DNA of 64,000 nucleotides from Axinella damicornis (Eukaryota; Porifera; Demospongiae; Axinellida; Axinellidae). The stretch's first letter is position 1. Each line of letters opens with the position of its first letter. Location: contig OZ007507.1 in the NCBI GenBank assembly GCA_963931865.1, positions 976,139-1,040,138 on the forward strand, given 5' to 3'. The notes below the pieces were generated by a model. That model saw nothing but the letters and a program-made list of their open reading frames with translations, was not told the origin of the DNA and did not search any database. Positions 26,201 to 35,900 of this stretch are shown here, piece by piece. The position numbers were made by a program, and so were the translations under genes.

Positions 26201-28075
26201 CTGGAATTTCCTCATCCTCTCAATCACTTGGGTGAGCTAAATATTATACAAATACTTACTGTGACTATTAGGTCTCCTAGCAATGCATCATAATACCCAA
26301 AAGACCTAGCCACGTTCCCAGGCCCCACCTAGCTTCATTCCCAGGCCCCGCCCATCCAGCTTTTGTCGCTTGCTGTACAAACTGCAGGCTGGGGGGGGGG
26401 GGGGGGGGGGGGGGGGGCTGGGAATGATGCCGACCAGGATTGGGTTTTTATTACCTCAAATTCGGAAGCATGTGAGAAGCTGAAGTATTGCACTAGCTTT
26501 TACAGATTCATACGATGTGTCGTTTTGCATTAAGTACATTAGTGATAACACGTACACAGGTTTGTATACCTTTTAAGGGGACACTTTTGAGACCAGCGTT
26601 GAAGTGGTCATATAACTGATAGTTCATAGCAGAGTAGCCCAGCAGTGTCACATAAGGCTATCATCTGTGGCATAATTAACACATTTGAAAGACAACTTGA
26701 ATGCTCATCACAAAGGCATGTCTCCTACAAAAGGTTCCCCTATTATCATGGTACTAATAGCATGCATGCTTCCCAACAGTATCCAAGGTAACCGATTATA
26801 CTTGAGACAAACTGCTGTTTGTACTACAAGTTCAAATATGGGATAGTCACTATGGCAGTTATGTATAAGCCATGGGTACAAGTACACTGTAGCATGTTTC
26901 AGCAGTACCACAAAAACATTAATGTGTTTGTGGTAAACCATGGAGGGCTTCATAATCTATTCCTACAAAGAAAAGTGAACAGTATGAACCCACCCAGAAA
27001 TCACAAAGGCTTCTAGTCTCGTCTGAGACCCAAACATAACCAGTATCATGTGTTTGACACTGGAGGCGATCTGCAAAGTTGTTTTGGAGATTAAAGTATT
27101 CACGCGAACTGGATGGCAAAAGAACAATCAGCAAGCAGCATGGTGATGTCATGCCTTCCAGTTAGCGAATCACCTTCAGTACTGTTTATGTCCCGTATTT
27201 GCTAATAGAACAGTCTGCCGAATATTGTTTGTGCCAAATGAAAAGTCAACATCATATGGATGATCACTGGCGTGCTAGTTGTGTCGTCAATATTTCATGT
27301 GTAAGTCTTATTTTCTGACAGGCAATTTGCAGGTCCTCTCATTGGTGGGGTAGTGGTTGAACATGTGCAATTCCAAGAGACCACTTTTGTAAGGCACTAC
27401 ATTCATAATTACTAAGAATACACATGTGCAGTCTTTAGCTCATGCAAACATGCGATATTAGTAGGCGTGGCAGCTTGTGAAATGACTCCGAATACAAAGG
27501 TCCGAAGTTGAAGTTGTGAGTGATCAGATGGCAAATTGTCCGCTCCAGGAGTAGCAAGGTTTGGCATCCCTCGTGAAGATATCCACTTGTATTGTCACCA
27601 GTGAAGATGACCAAAGCCTGCATATGACCACGTGCCCAATTAAAGATATATAGATAGATAGATGGATAGATGGATAGATAGATACACAGATAGATAGATA
27701 GATATTGTGCCATGAGGTGCATGGTATCCATTTGTGATGTATTTCTCTTATGCAGATCTTCGGAGAAGTATCATTTGCACAGGTAGGAATGCAGTGATCA
27801 CTATTTTTAGTAATGTCAATAGTTCTCTGAGCATGCAACCACTGACTGAGCTAGCTTCGGTCCCCATGTGTGTGACCGAGGCAACCACTGACTGAGTTAG
27901 CTTCGGTCCCCATGCGTGTGACCAAGGCTACCACTGCATACCAACTCACTCAACCAGTAGTGTACAAGCATTCATCATTCATTCGTTCCCACGTCCATAC
28001 GTATACGTACAGGCTCTCCTGCTGCTTGGAGCAACCCTAATTGACTTCTGTTATAGAAGAATTACTCAATCTTGA
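23228..28075 (+). CDS. SLC18B1: SLC18B1-like MFS vesicular transporter, copy 2
   Basis: The model has 15 exons: 23228-23506, 23572-23667, 23734-23807, 24282-24429, 24543-24611, 24700-24787, 24977-25051, 25120-25193, 25561-25659, 25730-25815, 25886-25981, 26154-26231, 27322-27388, 27756-27782, 28013-28075. It encodes 472 aa. The start MDEGAHAPG was chosen because it aligns with the copy 1 N-terminus; an in-frame ATG at 23168 would add 20 residues. Exon phases equal those of copy 1, and most exon lengths are identical. Landmarks are GPPLGGFLYA in exon 5, AGGFKLPFIAVGGA in exon 6, QVGLVFLSSAIFY in exon 9 and GPADFIAEP in exon 10. Divergence from copy 1 is much greater than between the two esterases, so this duplication is older. 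Role by family: proton-coupled vesicular loading of polyamine-like cations. Confidence 0.88.
26306..26432. repeat. Degenerate hairpin with a long G run
   Basis: A left end duplicated twice (cgttcccaggcccc, cattcccaggcccc) leads into ccagcttttgtcgcttgctg. A run of more than 20 G then replaces most of the right arm. It lies in intron 12 of transporter copy 2. The G run could form a G-quadruplex. Confidence 0.7.
27644..27706. repeat. GATA-type microsatellite
   Basis: Imperfect gata/gatg repeats lie in intron 13 of transporter copy 2. Confidence 0.85.
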
Positions 28076-28747
28076 CACACACAAAGTACCGTCTATTCAT
28101 GATGACCTTGCATCAGTGTTTCAACTGTATTCAGACCATGCAGTATAATTTCTATACAACCATGAACAAGAAGATTCATTTTCATCAGAGCAATGACGGA
28201 CATTTGTAAGCTGTATCTGCATGTGAACATCTAGTCCAACAAGCGGTCACTCTAACAGTAGGAACAATGAAAGAACTTGACAGAGCAGACATGTCTGATC
28301 TACATCAGTGTTTCAACTATTCCCATGGCTTCAATCCCGTCATACTGGGCTAACAGTGAAGCCGATGAACTGCACACAGGGACCTTGTGATCAGCAGCAC
28401 TCAGTTGTGATCAACAGCACAAAGTGAAGCTAATCTGTGATCAACACCGTACAGCATTTGGGACAGTCATCTTTCATTGGCTACATGTAGGCTGGAGTAC
28501 AAGTGAGCTAAACTGAATACATTTTATAACCTAAAACCAACAAGCTCTATCTAACCAATGCACAGTGTTGTAACCAGTGGATCCGGAGCTGCGAATTAAA
28601 CAAACAATAAACAGGGTTTGGGAGTACATTGGATTGAGCAAATACTCGATAATTATGCTACATGTGTCTCTTTTGATGAGAGTAGTTACGTTTTCAGCTA
28701 GCCTGCTATATACTATACTGGGTCAAGAGCTGCATGTATGCAAACAT

Positions 28748-28827
28748 TAGCGCTCCTCCCCAGCTTTTTGTCGCATACTGTACAGTATGCGGCAAAAAGC
28801 TGGGGAGGAGCCTTGGGAACAAGGCTA
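28748..28827. repeat. Hairpin element with near-perfect stem
   Basis: The stem cctccccagctttttgtcgc ... gcggcaaaaagctggggagg is centred on tactgtacagta. The right end aacaaggcta belongs to the common hairpin family. Confidence 0.85.
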
Positions 28828-28969
28828 CTCAAACATCACTTTGGTCGGTCACCAGAGGCAAGCAAGCGCAAACTATCAGATGCATATCCGCTACAGCATC
28901 AACACCAAGGGAAGCTTTGCACAGGCAGCTCAGAGGAAGGGCGGGCTTTTCTGCAAGGATGCACCGAGC

Positions 28970-29395
28970 CTTGTTCCTAGGCCACACCGGAGTAGTTATT
29001 AAGGAACGCTATAGCTACTCCCACATGGCCTGGGAATGAGACTACTCCCACATGGCCTGGGAATGAGGCTACTCCCACATGGCCTGGGAATGAGGCTACT
29101 CCCACGTGGCCTGGGAATGAGGCTACTCCCACATGGCCTGGGAATGAGACTACTCCCACATGGCCTGGGAATGAGACTACTCCCACATGGCCTGGGAATG
29201 AGGCTACTCCCACATGGCCTGGGAATGAGGCTACTCCCACGTGGCCTGGGAATGAGACTACTCCCACGTGGCCTGGGGATGAGACTACTCCCACGTGGCC
29301 TGGGAATGAGGCTACTCCCACGTGGCCTGGGAATGAGGCTACTCCCACATGGCCTGGGAATGAGGCTACTCCCACATGGCCTGGGAATGAGGTTA
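28970..29395. repeat. 27-bp minisatellite derived from a hairpin end
   Basis: About 14 copies of cctgggaatgaggctactcc plus cacatgg or cacgtgg. The core cctgggaatgaggcta is the right terminus of the hairpin family. The 27-bp period keeps all frames open, so long open frames here (up to 176 codons) are artefacts. Confidence 0.92.
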
Positions 29396-29736
29396 CTACA
29401 TGTTTGCAGGCAGTGTTCATGTGATTCTCAGACACATCTGTTGAACAGTACAGTTGTACACAACACTTCACATTGGTACATGCTAGCTAGATTGTCATTT
29501 ACTACGATATCACGTGGTAGATCAATCTTTGCTATCTGGAAGCTGAATATACAATGCAGCTATTGACCATATGCAATGCAAAATATGTGCATGCAAACGA
29601 ATTTTTCAATGCAAACGAACTTTCAATGCAATCAAAACACCAAATATTCTATATACAGACACTGGGTGCAACTGAGACCACATTTGCACCTCAAGTGTAA
29701 GACAGACTGCAATACACTAAGTGTTAGCCACGAACA

Positions 29737-32190
29737 CTAGCTGGGGCTGCCTGCATCAGCACCAAACCTCTGAGGCAGTTCTACCTCGTGCAAGTTCTCC
29801 AGTCCTGGTTCCGGCTCGTCTGCTATCAGAATGTGAATTAGGTTCTCACACGCTGCGGACGCTTGGGCATCCTTCTCCCACTTGTGAAGCTCCCGCACTA
29901 TCAGATAGGTTTGCCTGTCTCTCAGGTACTGCCTTCCAGGGCGTGTGGAGCAGAGCTAAGAGAGGAGGTACAAAGATAGCTAGCTAGCTTCGTACCTCCT
30001 CTCTTAGCAAGGCATACTCTGTATTGAGTATGCCTAGCACACATGAGGTACGAAGGTTACTAACTTGGGGCCACTAACAATGCTGATTATTAAGGGGCAG
30101 TAGAGCTAACCGTGGATTGCAGGAAACCCCAGTAATTTTAATTGGACATTTCAAAATGTCTTACGTGATGTGATTGGTCAGAGATCCTCTACTGACAAGT
30201 GACCTGTAATTGACAGGACATAGGGTACCCTAATTCGGTCATATCCATGCGGTAGTGATGCGAACCTTCATGATGGCCTCAATGAGCATCCTCCTGATGT
30301 CTGGGTCTGGCTCTCGTTGCTTGTCGTCAGGGAGGAACTGGAGATCCACAGGCAACTGTTCTGTCTCCTGCTCTCCAAAATGTTCCGGCCCTGCAAGAGG
30401 GAGGAGGAGGGACGGAAGCAGGTCCACTTCCTCACTCAGTAACCATTGGTGGGAGGCTAATGGGATGTGTGTGTGTGTGTGTGGGGGGGGGGGGGGGGAG
30501 AGTCAAGGTGAGAGATCAGTAAACAGTCACCGAGGACTCAAGTGGCCGTGATACTTTGTAATCATTCTTATCACTGGCTAGTCATCTTACACTTAGTGAC
30601 ATTCAATCAGGATAATTATGGGCTTGCCAATAAGCAATTTCCAAGCCATCATAATATATCTATATATAGCCCTCACAGTACACCTATAGGAGGTATGTTT
30701 TTGTGCCAAAATTGGCACATTTGGAAACCATTTTCTACCAACTATGGCACATTTTGACATGCCAATATTAAAACAAAATTAGAAAGAAAAAAACCAGCAC
30801 TACTGTTCCATAGGGTGACTGATGGGCCATTTCTGCCAAAAACGTACCAATGAACCAAAATTGGTATTGGGAATAGATGTGGAAGAGAATGTTGCACTAT
30901 GACATATGAAGCCGGGAATTGTGCCATAATGTTTTTTTTTAAATCTCAGTCATTAAAAAATCGAAGTTGGCCAAAGGCTATAATCCATGGTTCTCCATGA
31001 CCTTGGGTCAAAATTCAACAGACAGCAAAATGGACATCATTGGAATGCTCCATTCATGTTGATCGCAATGGTGCAAATTAATCTCAGCTTTGTATCTCAT
31101 TCCTAGCCCAAGATACCTACATATTGGTCTGCTATAGCTGCTTGTCTAGCCGGCTTCGTACACCACCAGTCTTTGAGTATTTTCCACACTGTCAAAAACT
31201 GGAGGTGTAGAAGGCCTGGAAATGAGGCTGTGCTCACCACCAGGACGCCCTCCACAACAAGTGGCAGTGTACATGCAACAAACAAGACAAGACGTGATCT
31301 TTGCTGGCTTACATATATCCGTGGTATGCTGTTGCTCACAGGAATGCTGTTTCTGCCAATTTTGGTCCATTCCATTTTTGGGGCAGAAATGGCACATCAG
31401 ACACCCTACAAAACAGGAGTGCTGTTTGCGCCAATTTTGGCTTAATTGACATGTCATAATAGATAGAAAATTGTTTCCAAAATGTGCCAGTTTTAGCATG
31501 TGAACATACCTGCCTATAGCCCTATCTTGCTCTTGAATCAGATTCTCCCTAACCTACTTCAAAGCAGAGATTCCTCAAGAGGCCCACAACTCCCCCCCTT
31601 CGGATTACTGACCCCTGAAACTGTGTGTAGGGGAGCAAACGCGGAACGATGCATCTTGAACGATCCAGAAGGAGGATCCTGGCAGCGGGAGTCTGGGTGA
31701 CATTTGAAAACACTGCTCCCAAGTAATGGAAGTTTGCATCCTTGTTGTATCCTGTTCTGTCAAATACATCAATGAGCTGAAAGAGTGACGGCTTTCCATC
31801 AGTCGTGACAGCTTTGACAAATGCATCTGCTCCCTTTCCTTGCCGAGTGAGGTTTGAGAGGATCATACAGATCATGTCAGCATGAGTCCACTTTGAATCA
31901 ACGAGGAACTCCAGAAATCTAGGTATGACCTCCAAATCAATCAGGTGTTCTGCTAACTCGTCCACTGCGGACAGATTCAGAAGAGCCAGATGGGCATCTC
32001 TGGATATCAGGGGTTGTTCATCGGTGGTCAACTCTAGCAGTAGCCTCATGACTTCCTGGTTGTTTTTGACAAAGCTCCGCCCTTCCTCTGATCCTGTCAT
32101 CCCTAGTACGTACTCCAGTGCCGTAGACTTAAGATCAAGACGAGTATTGAGGGAAAGAAAAGAAAACAGCTCCTCCAACCGGCCGGCCAT
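29737..32190 (-). CDS. HGH1: HGH1-like armadillo co-chaperone (FAM203/BRP16 family)
   Basis: The model has three exons read right to left: 32190-31554, 30456-30266, 29955-29737. It encodes 348 aa, near the roughly 390 aa of the human protein. The N-terminal half forms armadillo-type helical repeats (LLLELTTDEQPLISRDAHLA, MICMILSNLTRQGKGADAFV). The family signature GGVVGLLRNLCFE closes exon 1. Exon 2 continues with HQWLLSEEVDLLP and LPVDLQFLPDDKQREPDPDI, typical of the C-terminal domain. HGH1 helps the TRiC chaperonin fold elongation factor 2. The start is 133 bp from the divergent membrane-protein gene. The exon 2 acceptor follows a C run and CA repeat (plus strand 30462-30498). The exon 3 acceptor lies inside a small hairpin. 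Confidence 0.93.
29955..30034. repeat. Inverted repeat spanning the HGH1 exon 3 acceptor
   Basis: Arms of 17 bp, gctaagagaggaggtac (29955-29971) and gtacctcctctcttagc (29992-30008), surround a short loop. On the HGH1 strand the inner arm holds the polypyrimidine tract and AG of exon 3. A second small hairpin, ggcatactc ... gagtatgcc, follows at 30011-30034. Confidence 0.85.
30690..31130. repeat. Dispersed repeat, copy 1 of 3
   Basis: The segment from aggtatgtttttgtgccaaa to cctagcccaagatac resembles 56435-56825 and, in its right half, 57000-57175. Shared stretches include ggctataatccatgg and gatcgcaatggtgcaaat. It lies in intron 1 of HGH1. No coding capacity is seen. Confidence 0.75.
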
Positions 32191-32323
32191 ACTTTGGGCA
32201 GTAACACGTGTGCGATCTACGCATGCGTATTAGAACAAGGATGTCAAGAATCTAATTTAGGCTATTGTTAACCAGACCCACCCACCACCAGCAACCGTAC
32301 AAGTTCGTGCATGTTGCACGACG
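32191..32323. promoter_or_regulatory. Probable bidirectional promoter, HGH1 / membrane protein
   Basis: Only 133 bp separate the divergent start codons, so both promoters and 5' UTRs must lie here or overlap the genes. A TATA box is not evident. Confidence 0.6.
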
Positions 32324-32834
32324 ATGGAGCTTCGTCTCTCCACTACCACTGGTCTGTGTACCGTGTGTATTTGGCTGCTGCTTCTCCCTGGTGGGACGGA
32401 GGCCGGTAAGTTTGTGTTTGTAGTCCTATGTGCCAGCCTTCAAACCCGGCTTGAGTCTCGCATGGTAGCTACGTGTATTGTACTATGATCTCTCGCAATC
32501 AGTAGCCAGGTCCTGCAGATGCCTATTAAAGCCGAGATTGCCATCGGGCAAAGTGTATTAGTGTGTGGATCTCTAATAGAGCGCACAATTTTTTCACCAG
32601 GGCCTATGATTTATGTAGCAAAATTGATAGCTGTGTGGTGAAGCCAGACCTCGGGTACACCATACCGAGGTCTGGCTTCACCAGACTAACACGACAGGTA
32701 TGTTTTGGTTTATGCCTGAGAATGTTAACATTGATTGATGTGGTGTGGGACAAGCTTTTTGCTTTATATAGTCACACTGAGAAAGGACTTTGGCAATGTG
32801 TTGCAGTGTGTTGTTGTTGTTGTTGTTGTTATAA

Positions 32835-32911
<77 letters not shown>

Positions 32912-35900
32912 TCTTCCAGCACCCGTCATCCCCACTCAAACTGCTATCGTTGTCCTGGCCACCATTGCAGCAGTGTACTTCACAGTGTCTGCACTCTGTG
33001 TCATCGTTGTAGTATTAATAGTGTGGTAAGCAGATAGCCTCGTTCCCAGTCCCACGCCCAGCTTTTCGTCGCTGCTTAGTACGGTACCGTACTAAGCAGC
33101 GACGAAAAGCTGGGCGTGGGACTGGGTACGAGGCTAGTAAGCAGAGTATAATGCTTGATTGCCTTCGTTTAGCTAAGATTTGAGGGCTGTACTCAGCTGC
33201 AGTCCCTAGACAGCAACTGAAAGTATTTACTGAAATTAACATCGCCACAACAAATATATATTCCTGGTAGAAGCAACACACAAAATGTGGTTACCGTAGC
33301 CATATTAAAACAGCTCTAGTGGCTTGAAGTTCACTGAATGGGTTGAGAAAGCAACCACAGGAAATGATATATTACCCTCACACCTTGGGAGGCACACGTC
33401 CCCATAGCATGGAAGGTGTACCACAGTCAACGATGCATACCAGTCTGGACTTCCTGAGTATCATCTTCCCACGAATCTAAGAGACTTAGCACTAAGTGAC
33501 TGGAACTTACTATCATGTGCCGGGTCATTAGTTTCCAGGGCAATAACATGCTAATGTGCACCATTAGGGCTATCAAAGCGGCTACTAAAGTGTTTGAAAA
33601 GTGCATGGCTTGAATTAAAGAATAAAAGTTATAGCCTCATTCCCAGGCCGTTCCCACCGCCAGCATTTGATTGCTTGCTTTGAGTACTGCAAGCGATCAC
33701 ATGCTGGCATTGGGAATGGCCTGGCCTTAGGAATGGGGCTAGTTAGAAGTATGATAGGTAACTAACCCAAGGTGTCTGGGTGAGGCAAAATTTATAGTTG
33801 TTCTGAATTTTGGTAGTGGTTAGTTTGGTTCGATTTGCTAAAACTACTAAACCTCCATTGCTAAAATGGTATTGTTGTTGTTAACTAAGACAACACTACA
33901 TGAACCATGTACTGTGGTTTTGTCTCAAATTCCTATCACAGACAAGTACGTAGTTGCAATAGCACTCAGACTGCAAGAGGTGGGAGTGTGTGCCAGCAAT
34001 GTTAGTCCGTCAGGTGATATGCCTGGTATGTGTATGCATCCGTGCACGTGTACACACACACTCCTCACGTACTTGCTCACACACATACGCACCCAAGCTT
34101 CGTTCCCAGCTGTGGGGAAAATCGCCTGCAGGAAAAGTCTCACAGCTGTGGGGAAATATCAGCTCCAATATAAGATCTGGGGACACATACTCACTACATA
34201 TGTGCACAACACATGCACACACCTGACATACAAGCAGCAACAAGAGAGGACGACGCCGAGGGCGTCCTGACTCTCGGTACTCCGTGGGAGCAAGGGAGGG
34301 AGAAACCTATCAGCTGCAGCCCATTTCAAGACGTGGTGAAGCACTTCCTGATGCAAGGTGAGGAGGGTAGTGCTGAGGTAGCCCCATTCCCAGGCCATGC
34401 AGTGGAGCAGCCTGGGAATGAGACCAGCATGTGAGCCACTGAGTTTGTCCCGGAATGTGATCCTGTGACTGGAAGCAGCTGAACAGCTGTGTACTTGCAA
34501 TAACATGTTTACTATACTTGCAAAGCCAGCAGAATACAATTATGGAGAGAATTAATGATGACCCACTGCTATAGTTCTCGCTGGTCACCAGTGAGGCCAG
34601 ACTACACAACTCCTTTCACGTGTGTCTGACTGGGAGATGTGAATAGCAAACCTGTCTATCTGATACAATGCAGACTAGGTACATTTTTCCATTCCTCTTA
34701 AAGAACTTGCAACTTGATCCTAGATTGAAAAGAGCCTGTTACATAATATATAGTGATATTTCATCTCTTAATCTTCTTCCAATGGCTATTTCATCTCTTC
34801 TTCTTCCAATGGCAGTGATATTCTTCTTTCCTCCTCCAGATTATCGACCTCTAGCGAGGGAATTATTTTTAGAAGTGTCAGCCGAGAATTTGCAAGGGAT
34901 GATGGTGGATCAGTAACCTACACGTAAGTGCAGGACACTTAATTTGATTCAAATTTGCTACAATTTTGGATTTACATATTTACTTTGTGACCTCCTCCCC
35001 GTGCGGGACTAATGTCCCACCATCCATACTGCAGGTAGTCGAAAACTGGATGGTGGGACGATCCGTCCATGACAGTCTCATTCCCAGACCAGAATTTCGG
35101 TCATGTGTTCTGGGGGTCTGGGAACGAGACTGTGTTCATGAGCGTGTGTTATGACAGTAAGGACCATCCTCTTCTTCTTGTTGTTCCTGCAGCACAACAC
35201 AGGCAGCTGTGACCGTTGTGGAGAAACCATCTCCGTAAGTTGAATTGAATATCTTATTCAGTATGGACAAGAAACTATTACACAAAAGGATAAATTTATG
35301 GACAGCTATGGGTGTACTCCCTGCTGTAAATAATCACTGGTAAATTACTAGTATGTAACTGCAGGAGTGGATGCACTCCTGGCAGCTGCTCTACCAAGTA
35401 TATAATCATAGACTGCCTGCTCTCCAGCAACTGTACTGTAGTTCATGCTGCATGGAGTATTCATTCATTAAAGGAAAGTGCATTTGACAACCTCTTTGAT
35501 GATCTTACTGTCTAGGTTTGTGAAGCGGCATGGAGGCCTCGCCATAGTGCACCCCTCCCCCCTCCTTGTGAGACACACAGCGGGAGAGAAGTCAGAGGTC
35601 TTCATCAATCCAGCCGTGTAAGCCTGTCGTTACCATAAAATGATAATATCACTTAAGAAGCTATATTTGAGGAAGCCAATTGTGGACACATTATCAAAGG
35701 TTGCAGTACACAGACACCATGGCAGCTGTGTGATCGTCTCTGGCACGAAGACGCATAAATACGTACCGCTGACAAGTTGAGCTACCTAACCTCGTTCCCA
35801 GGCTCCTAGTGATGACATTCTCTGTCATTCCTTATGCAATGCCCTTCCTAGTCATGCAAACTACAAGCCAATCAGTCGACTCGGGAAATCCCTAGTTGTT

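Larger units (their letters stand above)
28076..29736. other. Convergent intergenic region
   Basis: The region separates the 3' ends of transporter copy 2 (+) and HGH1 (-). It holds a hairpin (28748-28827) and a 27-bp minisatellite (28970-29395). No exon was recognised. Confidence 0.6.

Noticed and set aside
28977..29566. Open frames of 164 and 176 codons on opposite strands
   Set aside because: These are translations of the 27-bp minisatellite, another multiple of three.
32563..33037. Plus frames of 100-149 codons with proline/histidine-threonine runs
   Set aside because: They translate the poly-C/CA microsatellite; only 32920-33025 is a supported exon.
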